Shown: one piece after another, positions 36,576 through 48,234 of the stretch
Numbering within the stretch: the stretch's first letter is position 1
How the letters are laid out: each line of letters starts with the position of its first letter
Origin: Gilliamella sp. ESL0405
GTDB taxonomy: Bacteria > Pseudomonadota > Gammaproteobacteria > Enterobacterales > Orbaceae
Direction of reading: 5' to 3'
DNA length: 64,000 bases
Assembly: GCF_019469205.1 (NCBI RefSeq)
Contig: NZ_CP048265.1
Span: forward strand, 2,666,001-2,730,000
Notes under the pieces: model-generated
Seen by the model: the letters and a program-made list of their open reading frames with translations, nothing else
Told to the model about the DNA's origin: nothing
Database searches by the model: none
Made by a program: the position numbers and the translations under genes

Positions 36576-37005
36576 GCTACGCTACTAATGTATTGGATTA
36601 GTAATGATAAGAATATGAAATAATTAGACCAAATTATGGTGAGATGCGAAAACGATTATTTTGCATTTAGTTATAACAAAAATAGATATATAGGTGTTGG
36701 GGTAGATTTTTATAGCGTTAGCACTCAAATCATGAATTAAATAGATTTAACTATTTCTGAACAAAAAATTTGGGGATCACAAGAAAAACATAGAGTAGCA
36801 ATAAAGGCTTATGTTGGGTTCGTTGTTCGCCTTTTTTCTTTTTAATTTACCTACGCAATATTCTCATATTCATTATTTTAAATTTTTATTTTATATTTTG
36901 TCTTTAGAGAACGTATATTCTAATTACCATGCGTGTCGAAAAATTATTATTTCTTGAAACAAAATATTTATAAATTTTTCAATTCCTGCATTCCTCTGTT
37001 ATTGC
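36576..37005. other. Intergenic region upstream of sbp
   Basis: This 430-base AT-rich gap contains the leftward sbp promoter and the end region of the next minus-strand gene. No gene was recognised. The only structure is the hairpin with T-tract at 36803-36837. A short minus-strand frame across it (KKGEQRTQHKPLLLYV) may be decayed coding sequence, but I cannot assign it. Confidence 0.4.
36803..36837 (+). terminator. Orphan terminator-like hairpin
   Basis: AAAGGC (36803-36808) pairs with GCCTTT (36829-36834), followed by T's to 36837; the loop is 20 bases. No plus-strand gene lies upstream, since sbp is on the other strand. It may be a relic or the end of a small RNA. Confidence 0.35.
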
Positions 37006-37734
37006 TTATTCCTCAATCTCTATTACTGGATATTCTAAACCATTGTAATGCATATAAAATGTTTTATTAGGTAAGGCAATTTCTCGCGCAAGACATTCGC
37101 CATAATCATCTACCACAGCTGTTTGATTTACATTTTTTTCAAAAACAATTAGGTCGACATAACCATTAGTCATACAAGTTCCTAATATTATATTACGATC
37201 ATAGATATGAATGTCATGTGCACACCTTTGATCATTCTCACCTGAAAGTTCAAACATGGGGAGATTATTAACAACGGGTTTTAATTTATCATTTTGTTTA
37301 ACGTAGAGATTAATATATTCTCCGCTATAAGGAGAGGAAGTTGATCTGATTCTATATTGAATACGTACACCAAAAGCCAAAGTTTCAGGATTAAGTTGAT
37401 AACTATCTTTATCAATTTCAAAACCAATTAATTCTTTGGCATCACTTTCAAGTGCATTAGGTTGCCAACTATTAGCAATGACTTGTCCTGATTGATTATC
37501 AATTAATAAAACATCAAGGTCATAGGTGTCAACTATACCGCCTTTTTGTAGTAAGGGTAAAACAACAATAGATTTGCTTTTATCTGCTTGCCAAACATCG
37601 CAAATTGCCATTTTGCTATCACGAGAATGGTGTCGCTCATTGAGCAATATATCAATCCACTTTTCACAATCTGCATGACTAACAACAGGTAAACATAGTA
37701 GTGTTAATAACAACGAATTTTTTAAACCAATCAT
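37006..37734 (-). CDS. Secreted protein of unknown function
   Basis: A 242-residue protein with a clear signal peptide (SLLLTLLCLPVVSHA, cleaved near residue 21), so periplasmic. The mature part starts with DCEKW and has further cysteines (MAICDVW, RCAHD, LGTCMTNG, YGECLA), which suggests disulfide bonds. Alternating strands such as SIVVLPLLQKGGIVDTYDLDVLLID suggest a beta-rich fold. I do not recognise the family. It is monocistronic between the sulfate transporter and an unknown plus-strand gene. Confidence 0.68.
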   Translation of the reverse strand: MIGLKNSLLLTLLCLPVVSHADCEKWIDILLNERHHSRDSKMAICDVWQADKSKSIVVLPLLQKGGIVDTYDLDVLLIDNQSGQVIANSWQPNALESDAKELIGFEIDKDSYQLNPETLAFGVRIQYRIRSTSSPYSGEYINLYVKQNDKLKPVVNNLPMFELSGENDQRCAHDIHIYDRNIILGTCMTNGYVDLIVFEKNVNQTAVVDDYGECLAREIALPNKTFYMHYNGLEYPVIEIEE

Positions 37735-37931
37735 TTGATTATACCTTTCAAGCCTTTTCTGTTGGAATTGCGATGAGGATTATAATTTATATTTTATTAA
37801 CATGGTTATTTTTTATTCTAATATGAAGGTTATTTTAAATTTCAGGTCAATAAACAATTTTTTTAACTACAATTACAACCGGCAATGAATTAATTATTCA
37901 AGCGGGCAAACATCTTGTGAAGGACTATATT

Positions 37932-37973
37932 ATGACAAGAATCAGACAAAAAACTGTCGTTTATTGCGTATAA
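37932..37973 (+). other. Possible 13-residue leader peptide
   Basis: ATG at 37932 has GAAGGA upstream and encodes MTRIRQKTVVYCV before TAA at 37971-37973, 32 bases before the next gene's ATG. It may be a translated leader or only a relic of a displaced start. It is in a different frame from the following gene. Confidence 0.2.
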
Positions 37974-38005
37974 AGCAAGGAAAACAAACTAACGAGAAGA
38001 AAGTT

Positions 38006-38449
38006 ATGACAAAAACTCAATATATGATAATACTGAAAGATATCCTTAATAGGCACACGCAAGATGCGATTGCGAAGATTAATCTTATTAAACAGATTCT
38101 GCCCGAAAAAGCTAGATCAGTTGAGGTCGGTATTCATCCAACCCAAGATGAGGAAGGTATATTTTCTATTATGATTCACCTTATCGGACCAGATCTATAC
38201 GTACTTAATAAAGTGATAGAACCTTATCGTGAACTGTTTGGCATAAAATTCATTGATGCTAAATTACAACCGGAAGTGCCTTTATTTGATCCTTATCAAA
38301 CTCCATTTTCAGTTAATGATCTAATTGTTGAAGTAAGCATTGACTGGCTTAAGCGGATATGGAATTTGTCAGGGGGGCTAGGCATACCTGCGTATGCATT
38401 TGGAGAAGAATGCTCTAAATTTGAGGGACTTATCCCCCTAGGTGAGTAA
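38006..38449 (+). CDS. Small soluble protein of unknown function
   Basis: With ATG 38006 the product has 147 residues (a TTG at 37964 would add 14). It is helical at the start (LNRHTQDAIAKINLIKQILP), then mixed, ending GLIPLGE. No signal peptide or membrane segment. Size and style recall single-domain immunity-type proteins of polymorphic toxins (DUF6389-like is my guess), but no toxin gene is adjacent, so this is not secure. It stands alone, with weak ribosome binding site GAGAAGAAAG. Confidence 0.55.
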   Translation: MTKTQYMIILKDILNRHTQDAIAKINLIKQILPEKARSVEVGIHPTQDEEGIFSIMIHLIGPDLYVLNKVIEPYRELFGIKFIDAKLQPEVPLFDPYQTPFSVNDLIVEVSIDWLKRIWNLSGGLGIPAYAFGEECSKFEGLIPLGE

Positions 38450-38563
38450 ATAAAAATCCAAAGATAAATAGGTTTCAGGGGAAAATATATTGGTATAGTA
38501 AGTCATATATTACCTATCCTACTTTAAGATAGTATTTATTAAAAATAGTGTTTATATATTATT

Positions 38564-38749
38564 TTAGCACTTTACTCGCTCATATATTTGTTTGGCAAGT
38601 CGTTTAATCACTTCTTTTAATTCCACGTCACCCATAACCTTATTACATACTTCTTCATTACCACTCAATCGTTCAAAAAGTAAGTTAGAAGTTTTGTTAA
38701 TAAAACTTCCGTAAAACTTTCTCATATAATGGCAGTTTAGTGGCAGCAT
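38564..38749 (-). CDS. Small open frame overlapping the dppF stop
   Basis: A 61-codon frame whose ATG shares one base with the dppF stop (TAATG), an arrangement used for translational reinitiation. The product, with SNLLFERLSGNEEV and ELKEVIKRLAKQIYERVKC, looks like the helical C-terminal end of a bigger protein and I know no family. An internal ATG at codon 9 is another possible start. It could be a true small gene, or a remnant of a gene whose 5' part was lost when dppF came next to it. Confidence 0.35.
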   Translation of the reverse strand: MLPLNCHYMRKFYGSFINKTSNLLFERLSGNEEVCNKVMGDVELKEVIKRLAKQIYERVKC

Positions 38750-38760
38750 TAACTGCCACT
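38739..38760 (-). promoter_or_regulatory. Hairpin spanning the dppF stop and the next ATG
   Basis: AGTGGCAG (38739-38746) and CTGCCACT (38753-38760) form an 8-bp perfect stem whose 6-base loop, read on the minus strand, is TTAATG. The dppF stop and the following ATG therefore lie in the loop. No T-tract follows. A further CTGCC copy nearby allows alternative pairing. Confidence 0.45.
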
Positions 38761-39756
38761 GTTATTAATTTTCTCTTCTGTGCAAAAACAAGCAATTTTA
38801 TGTTCATTATAATTAATCAGCTTTGGTTGCTGAGATGCACAACGTGAAAATGCCCAACGACAGCGAGCATGAAAAGCACAACCTAAAGGCGGGTTCAAAG
38901 GGCTTGGTAATTCCCCTTCTAACTTTATTCTATCACGCCTAAGATCGGGATTTAATCTTGGCGTTGCGGATAAAAGTGCCTGCGTGTATGGGTGTTGAGG
39001 ATGGCGATAGATTTCATCTTTTCTCCCTTGTTCAACACAACGCCCCAAATACATTACCATTACTTCATCAGCAATATGCTCAACGACTGAAAGGTCATGA
39101 GAAATAAATATATAAGATAACCCAAGATCTTGTTGCAAATCCATCATCAAATTAAGTACTTGCGCTCGCACAGATACATCCAATGCTGAAACCGGTTCAT
39201 CAGCAACCACCACTTCGGGATCAAGCATTAAACCTCTTGCGATAGCAATACGCTGGCGTTGTCCACCCGAAAACATATGGGGATAACGATTATAAAACTC
39301 TTCTTTTAACCCAACTTTTTGCATCATTGATAGTACTTTTGCTTTACGGTCACTTGCCGTTAAATCAGTATTGATGATGAGAGGTTCTTCTAATATCGAG
39401 CCGATTTTTTTTCGTGGGTTTAATGATGAATAGGGGTTTTGGAAAACGATTTGTATTTTTTGACGACGTAGTTTTTGCGCTTGTGGATCATCATTTAATA
39501 GGTTCTGATTTTTAAAATATATTTCACCGGATGTCGGTTTTTCAATCATTGTTAATAATCGGGCTAATGAAGATTTACCACACCCTGATTCGCCAACAAT
39601 CGCAAGGGTTTTGCCTTTACCTAATGTAAAAGAGACACCATCAACCGCTTTGACTTGTTTTTTTTCCGAAAAGAAACCGGTTTTTACCGAATAATATTTT
39701 GTCAAGTTTCTGGCATCAAGCAGTAATTCACTATTTTCCATATTATTGTTGTTCAT
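38749..39756 (-). CDS. dppF: DppF, dipeptide ABC transporter ATPase
   Basis: DppF is one of two ATPases of the dipeptide importer. The 335-residue protein has Walker [14 protein letters not shown], signature [15 protein letters not shown] and Walker [13 protein letters not shown]. The oligopeptide-type C-terminal extension has a Cys cluster ([14 protein letters not shown]...KIACF), known in DppD/DppF as an iron-sulfur or Cys-rich region. The start overlaps dppD by 14 bases. Last canonical gene of dppABCDF. Confidence 0.94.
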   Translation of the reverse strand: MNNNNMENSELLLDARNLTKYYSVKTGFFSEKKQVKAVDGVSFTLGKGKTLAIVGESGCGKSSLARLLTMIEKPTSGEIYFKNQNLLNDDPQAQKLRRQKIQIVFQNPYSSLNPRKKIGSILEEPLIINTDLTASDRKAKVLSMMQKVGLKEEFYNRYPHMFSGGQRQRIAIARGLMLDPEVVVADEPVSALDVSVRAQVLNLMMDLQQDLGLSYIFISHDLSVVEHIADEVMVMYLGRCVEQGRKDEIYRHPQHPYTQALLSATPRLNPDLRRDRIKLEGELPSPLNPPLGCAFHARCRWAFSRCASQQPKLINYNEHKIACFCTEEKINNSGS

Positions 39757-40723
39757 ATTGAGGTGTCCCTTCGCGCGATAATGGATAATGACATTTTACT
39801 TTCCTGGTTTTGGAATAGCTGATTAATGTAGGCTCCTCGGTATTACAACGCTCAGTTGCATAAGGACAACGAGGATTAAGTAAGCAGCCCACTGGTCTAT
39901 CGTATTTACCCGGTACAACACCAGATAACGATTCTAACCGTTCTTTATCTTGAGTAAACTCAGGAAGTGATCGTAATAATGCTTGAGTGTAAGGATGTAA
40001 CGGCGTTTTAAAGATAATTTCAGCATCGCCAATCTCCACAACTTGCCCGGCATACATCACAATAATTTTTTGTGCTGCTTCAGAAACTAACGCTAAATCA
40101 TGGGTAATAAGAACTAATGCCATGTTATTTTTGCGTTGTAACTCAAGCAATAACTCAATAATCTGCCCTTGAATGGTAACATCTAATGCGGTTGTCGGCT
40201 CATCAGCAATTAAGAGTTTAGGATTGCACGCAATTGCGATTGCGATCATGACCCGTTGACTCATCCCACCTGACAACTGGTGTGGATAAACACTTAAACG
40301 ATTTTCAGCATCTGGAATACCCACTAATTTAAGCAATTCAATCGCCCTTGCTTTAAGTGCTTTTTTACTGCCACCTTGGTGAATTTTTAATGTTTCAATA
40401 ATTTGGTAACCTATAGTGAAACAAGGATTCAAGCTAGTCATTGGATCTTGAAAGATCATCGCCACATCTGCACCTACAATCTTACGACGCATTTTGCTTG
40501 TAAGCTGTTGAAGGTTTTTAGTATCAAAATGTAACGCTTCGGCAGTAACTTTGCCTGGAAAATCAATTAATCCCATTATTGCCAGCGAACTAACTGATTT
40601 ACCTGAGCCAGATTCTCCAACTATACCAACTACTTGTCCTTGTTCGACGTCATAACTAATATGATCTACGGCTTTGAATCCGTTAAATTCAACTGATAAT
40701 TCTTTTACTTCTAATAGTGCCAT
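39743..40723 (-). CDS. dppD: DppD, dipeptide ABC transporter ATPase
   Basis: DppD pairs with DppF to drive dipeptide uptake. In the 326 residues Walker A is [14 protein letters not shown], the signature [15 protein letters not shown], Walker [13 protein letters not shown], and the C-terminal Cys pattern is [14 protein letters not shown]. It starts 13 bases after dppC and overlaps dppF by 14 bases, a sign of coupled translation. Confidence 0.94.
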   Translation of the reverse strand: MALLEVKELSVEFNGFKAVDHISYDVEQGQVVGIVGESGSGKSVSSLAIMGLIDFPGKVTAEALHFDTKNLQQLTSKMRRKIVGADVAMIFQDPMTSLNPCFTIGYQIIETLKIHQGGSKKALKARAIELLKLVGIPDAENRLSVYPHQLSGGMSQRVMIAIAIACNPKLLIADEPTTALDVTIQGQIIELLLELQRKNNMALVLITHDLALVSEAAQKIIVMYAGQVVEIGDAEIIFKTPLHPYTQALLRSLPEFTQDKERLESLSGVVPGKYDRPVGCLLNPRCPYATERCNTEEPTLISYSKTRKVKCHYPLSREGTPQYEQQ

Positions 40724-40736
40724 GACTGTATCTCCA

Positions 40737-41663
40737 TTACTGCTTCAATTTAGGATCAAGTGCGTCACGCAAACCATCTCCCATTAAGTTGAAAGCTAAC
40801 ACTGTCATTAAAATAATTAAGCCAGGAAAGGTAACAACCCACCATGCGGACTGTGCGAATTGCAATACGTCAGCAAGCATAGTTCCCCATTCAGGTGTTG
40901 GCGGTTGTGCGCCCATACCTAAAAATCCTAAGGCGGCCATATCTAAAATTGCATTTGAAAATCCTAACGAGGCTTGAACAATCAGTGGCGCTAAACAATT
41001 TGGCAAAATATTTATAAACATTTGCCGTAAGGCTCCGGCACCGGCAACTCGGGAAGCAATCACGTAATCTTTATTAATTTCAGCAAGCGTCGCGCCTCGA
41101 GTTAAACGAACATAGTGTGGTAATGCAACAAAAGCTAAAGCGATAGAGGCGTTAGTAATAGATGGGCCGAAAATTGCAACCAAAACCAGTGCAAGCAGTA
41201 AACTCGGTAAAGCAAGCATAATATCAACAGCTCGCATAATGATGTTATCGACGAAGCCACCAACATAACCAGCAATCAAACCCAGAGTAATGCCCAAAAT
41301 AAGTGAGATGATGACAACCAAACAACCGACCAATAAGGATAGACGAGCACCATAAATAAGACGAGATAAAATATCTCTACCTACATCATCGGTTCCCAAA
41401 ATAAATTGCCAACTGCCATCTTTCATCCAGACAGGAGGAGCTAATAATGCTTCTCTAAATTGTTCAGAAGGAGAATGTGGCGCAATAAAATTAGCAAAAA
41501 CAGCTAGCAATACAACGATAACAATAAAAACTAAACCAACAACAGCCCCTTTATTTTTTGAAAAATAGAACCAAAACTCTCGTAAGGGCGTTAAGGGTTT
41601 AGGTGCAACCAAACTAGCATCCGGCTGTGTATTGGTTTTTTCAGCAATATCCTGTTTATTCAT
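40737..41663 (-). CDS. dppC: DppC, dipeptide ABC permease
   Basis: DppC is one of two inner-membrane subunits for dipeptide import. The 308-residue protein has a cytosolic N-terminus and about six membrane segments. Conserved segments include [21 protein letters not shown] and the EAA-like loop around [23 protein letters not shown]. It sits between dppB (14 bases) and dppD (13 bases). Confidence 0.94.
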   Translation of the reverse strand: MNKQDIAEKTNTQPDASLVAPKPLTPLREFWFYFSKNKGAVVGLVFIVIVVLLAVFANFIAPHSPSEQFREALLAPPVWMKDGSWQFILGTDDVGRDILSRLIYGARLSLLVGCLVVIISLILGITLGLIAGYVGGFVDNIIMRAVDIMLALPSLLLALVLVAIFGPSITNASIALAFVALPHYVRLTRGATLAEINKDYVIASRVAGAGALRQMFINILPNCLAPLIVQASLGFSNAILDMAALGFLGMGAQPPTPEWGTMLADVLQFAQSAWWVVTFPGLIILMTVLAFNLMGDGLRDALDPKLKQ

Positions 41664-41677
41664 CTGTATACATACTC

Positions 41678-42694
41678 TTATTTATGTCTAATACGTGGAT
41701 TGATAACGCCATACAACATATCAACTAATAAATTCACTAAAATGATCATACCCGCAACGATTAACACGCCACTTTGCACGACAGGGTAATCTCGGCGTTG
41801 TAGCGCTTCAATAAGCCAACGTCCAATTCCAGGCCATGAGAAAACCGTTTCGGTCAATATAGCTCCAGCTAGCATTGAACCAACTTGTAAACCGATAACA
41901 GTAATCACTGGAATCATCGCATTGCGTAACGCATGAACAAGGATAATACGAATTCGGCTAACGCCTTTAGCACGTGCTGTTCGGATGTAATCTTCACTCA
42001 ATACTTCTAACATTGAAGAACGGGTCATACGGACAATGACCGCTAATGGAATAGTACCTAACACAATAGCCGGTAAAATTAAATGAGTTACAGCATCAAT
42101 AAAATCTTCTGTTTCACCCCACAAGAAAGTATCAATTAGCATAAATCCAGTTAAAGGATTACTTTCATCCAAAAATAGCATATCACTGACACGTCCGGAC
42201 ACTGGGGTTAAGTTTAAATGTACAGAGACTAACATTATTAGCATCATTCCCCACCAAAAAATTGGCATGGAATAACCGGTTAGAGACAGGCCTATCGCTG
42301 TATGATCAAATATTGAACCACGTTTCACAGCAGCAAGAACACCGATTGGAATGCCAAAACTGACAGCAAACAACATTGCGCAGAATCCTAACTCAAACGT
42401 TGCTTTAAATCGGGGTACAAATTCGTCCCATACTGGAATTTGGCTTTTAAAAGAAATTCCAAAATCGCCATGAAACATATTGATAATGTATTGAAAATAT
42501 TGATGATATAGTGGTTTATCTAAACCCAGTTGAGTCATCAATTCAGCATGACGTTCTGGGGATAAGCCTCGCTCTCCAGCAAGCACTGTAATAGGATCCC
42601 CTGGGATAAGATGGACAAAAATAAAAGTAAGCAGTGTGATACAAATAAACGTCGTAATCAGTATACCTAACCGCTTTAAAATAAATTGGAACAT
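41678..42694 (-). CDS. dppB: DppB, dipeptide ABC permease
   Basis: DppB forms the channel with DppC. The 338-residue protein starts with MFQFILKRLGILITTF, typical of the family, and has six membrane segments. It has the HLIPGDPI periplasmic start segment and the loop DYIRTARAKGVSRIRIILVHALRNA that contacts the ATPases. It is separated from dppA by 137 bases with an IR of the terminator kind (AACCACNNNAAGGTGGTTAA near 42799-42821), which may lower downstream expression after dppA. Confidence 0.94.
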   Translation of the reverse strand: MFQFILKRLGILITTFICITLLTFIFVHLIPGDPITVLAGERGLSPERHAELMTQLGLDKPLYHQYFQYIINMFHGDFGISFKSQIPVWDEFVPRFKATFELGFCAMLFAVSFGIPIGVLAAVKRGSIFDHTAIGLSLTGYSMPIFWWGMMLIMLVSVHLNLTPVSGRVSDMLFLDESNPLTGFMLIDTFLWGETEDFIDAVTHLILPAIVLGTIPLAVIVRMTRSSMLEVLSEDYIRTARAKGVSRIRIILVHALRNAMIPVITVIGLQVGSMLAGAILTETVFSWPGIGRWLIEALQRRDYPVVQSGVLIVAGMIILVNLLVDMLYGVINPRIRHK

Positions 42695-42831
42695 ATAGTT
42701 GCTCTTAAATATTGCTTCTAACGTATTGTTTATATGATAGATAATTTTTTATAAAAATAATATTTACTATTTCAACCCTAAAAAAGCTAATGCCGCAATT
42801 AACCACAAAAAGGTGGTTAATTGCATTGATG

Positions 42832-44445
42832 CTATTTTTCAAGAGTAACTTGGTTAAAATTATGTAATGCTAAAGGATCCATGATGTAGCCTTTAAGCTC
42901 TTTACGTAATGGCATATAAACCATAGAATGAGCAATCATTAGCGCAGGCGCTTGATCACGCATTTCAACTTGCGCTTGTTTGTATAGCTTGACCCTTTTT
43001 TCATGATCAGGCTCAATGCGAGCTTGTTGTAATAAATCATCAAATGGTTTATAGCACCAGTGTGAATAGTTAGAACCTGCTTTAACCGCATCACAACTCA
43101 TCAAAACAGAATAAAAATTATCCGGATCACCATTATCTCCAGACCAACCCATTAACACCGCATCATGTTCACCGTCACGAATACGGGATAAATACTCACC
43201 CCATTCATAACTAACAATTTTAGCGGTTACACCAATCTTAGCCCAATCTTCTTGAATCATTTCAGCCATACGGCGCGCATTTGGATTATATGGGCGTTGT
43301 ACTGGCATTGCCCATAAAGTGATAGTAAATCCATTTTCTAGGCCAGCTGATTTTAATAATTCTTTTGCTTGTGCTGGATCATAAGGGTAATCTTTTACTT
43401 CATCGTTATAACCCCACATTGAAGGAGGAATAAAGTTTTTAGCCGGTTCAGCGGCACCTTGAAAAACAGCCTTAATAATCGCATCTTTATTCACTGCCAT
43501 ATTTAATGCTTGTCGAACTTTTAAATTATCAAGTGGTGGCTTATCCATATTGTAGGCTAAATAGCCAATGTTAACCCCAGCCATTTCTTTCACTACAATA
43601 TTATTGTCTGATTTCATTCGTTCAACATCGGCCACATTTGGAAATGGCATAGCATGACATTCTCCTTTTTGCAATTTAGCATAACGAATTGCAGCATCTG
43701 GTGTAATTGAAAAAACTAAACGATCAAGTTTAGCTTTTGGTCCAAAATATTCCGGATTAGCTTTATAAAGGATTTTTGAATCTTTTTGATATTGAACAAA
43801 AGTGAATGGCCCTGTACCAACAGGAACTAAATCAACTTTTTCGGGAGTGCCATTTTTAAGCATAGCATCGGCATATTCAGCAGATAAAATTGAAGCAAAT
43901 GACATCGCTAAATCAGCTAAAAAAGGGGCTTCTGGCCGTTTTAATTCAAACACAACAGTATGATCATCAACTTTTTTAATCTCTTTAATTAAATCTGCTA
44001 ATCCCATACTTTCAAAATATTCATATTGACCACCAGAAACTTTGTTATAAGGATGATTTTTATCTTTTTGTCGCATAAATGTGAAAATAACATCATCAGC
44101 ATTTAAATTTCGTGTTGGTTTAAATTCTTTAGTGTTATGCCATTTCACATCATCACGTAAATGAAAGGTATAAGTTAAACCATCTTGGCTAATATCCCAG
44201 GATTTAGCTAAAGAAGGTTCAATTTCGGTCGTACCTAATTTAAACTCTACCAAACGGTTATAAACAGGCACAGCGCTAGCATCCATTGAAATTCCACTTG
44301 TCACTAACTGTGGATTGAATGTTTCAGGTGAAGCCTCAGCACAATAGACTAGTGTTTGGGCAGCATGAAGCTGTGCACTAGTAAGCATCGTCAGCAACCC
44401 AACACCTAACAAAAATTTACGCTTATATTTCCTTAAATTATTCAT
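42832..44445 (-). CDS. dppA: DppA, periplasmic dipeptide-binding protein
   Basis: DppA binds dipeptides (and, in some species, heme) in the periplasm. The 537-residue precursor has a signal peptide (FLLGVGLLTMLTSAQLHA, cleaved near residue 29). The mature start TLVYCAEASPETFNPQL and the segments YNRLVEFKLGTTEI, FKPTRNLNADDV and AMPVQRPYNPNARRMAEMIQ match enteric DppA closely in length and order. First gene of dppABCDF. Confidence 0.95.
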   Translation of the reverse strand: MNNLRKYKRKFLLGVGLLTMLTSAQLHAAQTLVYCAEASPETFNPQLVTSGISMDASAVPVYNRLVEFKLGTTEIEPSLAKSWDISQDGLTYTFHLRDDVKWHNTKEFKPTRNLNADDVIFTFMRQKDKNHPYNKVSGGQYEYFESMGLADLIKEIKKVDDHTVVFELKRPEAPFLADLAMSFASILSAEYADAMLKNGTPEKVDLVPVGTGPFTFVQYQKDSKILYKANPEYFGPKAKLDRLVFSITPDAAIRYAKLQKGECHAMPFPNVADVERMKSDNNIVVKEMAGVNIGYLAYNMDKPPLDNLKVRQALNMAVNKDAIIKAVFQGAAEPAKNFIPPSMWGYNDEVKDYPYDPAQAKELLKSAGLENGFTITLWAMPVQRPYNPNARRMAEMIQEDWAKIGVTAKIVSYEWGEYLSRIRDGEHDAVLMGWSGDNGDPDNFYSVLMSCDAVKAGSNYSHWCYKPFDDLLQQARIEPDHEKRVKLYKQAQVEMRDQAPALMIAHSMVYMPLRKELKGYIMDPLALHNFNQVTLEK

Positions 44446-45014
44446 GATAATTACTCCAATTATTGAATTGTAAATCTATTTTTATATTACTTAAACAAAG
44501 TTAAAGACGTTGTATTACTAATATCTTTTAAATAAAGCCTGTATAAATAGTCTGAATTTTGATTTTCAGAACATTTTATTTTATTAGAATCTTTTTTCAT
44601 CAAATCTTGCACAGCAATAGTGCAAATTGCATTATCATTAAAAGTTCAATATCACATTGAAATTTATAATAATATTCCATTTTTAATTGAAAAAACCTAT
44701 AACACAAGGCTATTAGTGTTGTGTAACAATAGAACTTGCAAAAATAGTGCCATTTTTCAATCAAAACCATGCTAAACAAAAATATAAAAAACAACTAATC
44801 AACACATTTTCTTGATATGTTTAACTTATCTATGTCGCTCGACTGATTAGATGATTTTTCGCTTACTGTTTGATTTTTATTGAATGTATTATAATTAGTG
44901 CAGATAAAATAATCATCAAAATAATAATAAAAAATCGCTGCCTTAATTGATTTAAGCTAATAGCACTTCAATGCTTTAAGTAGGTTGTAATAAGAGAGAA
45001 GGAGAATTTCAGAC
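44446..45014. other. Intergenic region between dppA and tRNA-Phe
   Basis: About 570 AT-rich bases hold the dppA promoter. A 64-codon minus-strand frame at 44600-44794 (MFFIFLFSMVLIEKW...) is hydrophobic, has no ribosome binding site and is most likely chance. I recognise no RNA gene or repeat. Confidence 0.4.
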
Positions 45015-45039
45015 ACAAAAAAACCAGCTTTCGCTGGTG
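45015..45039 (-). terminator. Terminator of tRNA-Phe
   Basis: On the minus strand ACCAGC-GAAA-GCTGGT (45038-45023) is followed by a T-run (complement of the A's at 45017-45023): a GNRA-loop intrinsic terminator 11 bases after the tRNA. Confidence 0.85.
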
Positions 45040-45049
45040 TTCTTAGAAT

Positions 45050-45125
45050 TGGTGCCCGGACGCGGAATCGAACCACGGACACGGGGATTTTCAATCCCCT
45101 GCTCTACCGACTGAGCTATCCGGGC
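45050..45125 (-). tRNA. tRNA-Phe (GAA)
   Basis: A 76-base tRNA with encoded CCA. On the minus strand it begins GCCCGGATAGCTCAG and ends GTCCGGGCACCA. The acceptor stem is GCCCGGA/TCCGGGC, the anticodon loop holds TTGAAAA with anticodon GAA, and the T-arm is GTGGTTCGATTCCGC. It has its own terminator and no other tRNA beside it. Confidence 0.97.
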
Positions 45126-45282
45126 AACAATGGATGCACATTAAACACGATCTGTGATAATTCGTCAATTCTTTTTGTGATATATTTTAAAAAAAATAAA
45201 CTGTTTGGTTGAAAAATAACTGATTGGGTTTATATTACTACAAATATTCTGACTGTATCATGTTGTTTCTAGGTAATGACTA

Positions 45283-45750
45283 ATGCGATTTTTAGCCTAT
45301 TTTATTCTTTTTCTTATTATATTTTATTTTTATTGCGAAATTAGTTTATTTAAACTGGTGATTTCTTTAATCGGTGTATGGCCAACCCTAATTTTTGTGA
45401 TTGCTAAATTCATTCTTGTTTCTCGATTCGCTAAAAAACAAATTATAAAAAATGATCGATTTATGCAACAGGATGAGACGAATCTAAAGGGTATGAAACT
45501 GGAGAATTTAAAAATTGAAGGACTTTCAAATATTTTAACAACAGTTGGGGTTTGTCTTGTCACCCTTCCTGGTTTTGTAAGTGATATATTTGGGGGGATT
45601 TTATTAATTCCCTACGTAAAAAGGTATATAACCAAATCAATTTTAGAAAAAGTATTTAGTAAAACGGTTGTTGTTTCATCAAAAACAACAACCGTTAATC
45701 AGTTTGATGAATATATTGAAGGTGAATTTAGTCGTAAAAATGATGAATAA
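45283..45750 (+). CDS. fxsA: FxsA, inner-membrane protein
   Basis: FxsA is a small inner-membrane protein; in E. coli its overproduction relieves phage T7 exclusion by F plasmids. The 155-residue protein has hydrophobic segments at 3-22, 25-45 and about 85-105 (ILTTVGVCLVTLPGFVSDIFG, the most conserved part). It ends with a charged tail. As in enterics it lies just upstream of groES-groEL, which supports the name. Confidence 0.88.
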   Translation: MRFLAYFILFLIIFYFYCEISLFKLVISLIGVWPTLIFVIAKFILVSRFAKKQIIKNDRFMQQDETNLKGMKLENLKIEGLSNILTTVGVCLVTLPGFVSDIFGGILLIPYVKRYITKSILEKVFSKTVVVSSKTTTVNQFDEYIEGEFSRKNDE

Positions 45751-45783
45751 ATAATCAATCGGTTATTTTTTTGGAATCTTTCT

Positions 45784-45811
45784 CTTGAAGAATATAAAAA
45801 TATCCCCATGT
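45784..45811 (+). promoter_or_regulatory. Sigma32 heat-shock promoter of groES-groEL
   Basis: CTTGAA at 45784-45789 and CCCCATGT at 45804-45811, separated by 14 bases, match the RpoH consensus (CTTGAA, 13-17 bases, CCCCATNT) nearly perfectly. The groES ATG is 85 bases further on. Confidence 0.9.
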
Positions 45812-45892
45812 AAAGCACACTATATTTTAAAATCATTAAATTATGATTTATTGTTAATAATCATTTGTTTACAAATTAGTGCTAGGAGATAA

Positions 45893-46189
<297 letters not shown>

Positions 46190-46223
46190 TTGGCAAATAA
46201 TTTTATTTATATACAGAATTTAG

Positions 46224-47882
<1,659 letters not shown>

Positions 47883-47917
47883 TTCCTCTCATCTACATAC
47901 GAAGAGCATTAACTCAA

Positions 47918-47948
47918 ATCACCCGCATAGTGCGGGTGATTTTTTTTG
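47918..47948 (+). terminator. Terminator of groES-groEL
   Basis: ATCACCCGCA-TAG-TGCGGGTGAT (47918-47940) forms a 10-bp GC-rich stem followed by an uninterrupted T-run. A classic intrinsic terminator 36 bases after groEL. Confidence 0.93.
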
Positions 47949-48234
47949 GGTTATTTTTTAATTGATTTAAAGGTGTAAAACAAATTTTTTCGCTTGATGC
48001 GGATCTAATTTTGATAGAAAAACAGCTACAACCCCACATACAATACCCTCACGATATCTTACCGAGATAACCTATCAAGCAGATGATTTTTATAATTTAT
48101 AATAATTATATTGTCAAAAAGAGAGGTTGATTAGATAATAACGCGCTGAAAAGATGAGACTTATCTTTTTCAAGTAATGGAATTAATTATCCTGTTTTTA
48201 AATAAAAGGATAGATTTTAAAAAGGAAAAAAACA
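47949..48234 (+). promoter_or_regulatory. Leader region of the coiled-coil/Clp operon
   Basis: About 285 bases between the groEL terminator and the next ATG. AAAAGAT (48149-48155) and ATCTTTT (48163-48169) form a weak A/T-rich hairpin with T's, which could be an attenuator. AAAAAGGA precedes the start codon. No open frame is seen, and no sigma32 promoter was recognised. Confidence 0.3.

Noticed and set aside
36700..36840. Transposase remnant upstream of sbp
   Set aside because: A short minus-strand frame looked transposase-like, but no catalytic motif or terminal repeats could be found.
44600..44794. 64-codon hydrophobic minus-strand frame upstream of dppA
   Set aside because: No ribosome binding site, AT-rich composition that easily gives Phe/Leu/Ile-rich frames, and it lies in the dppA promoter region.
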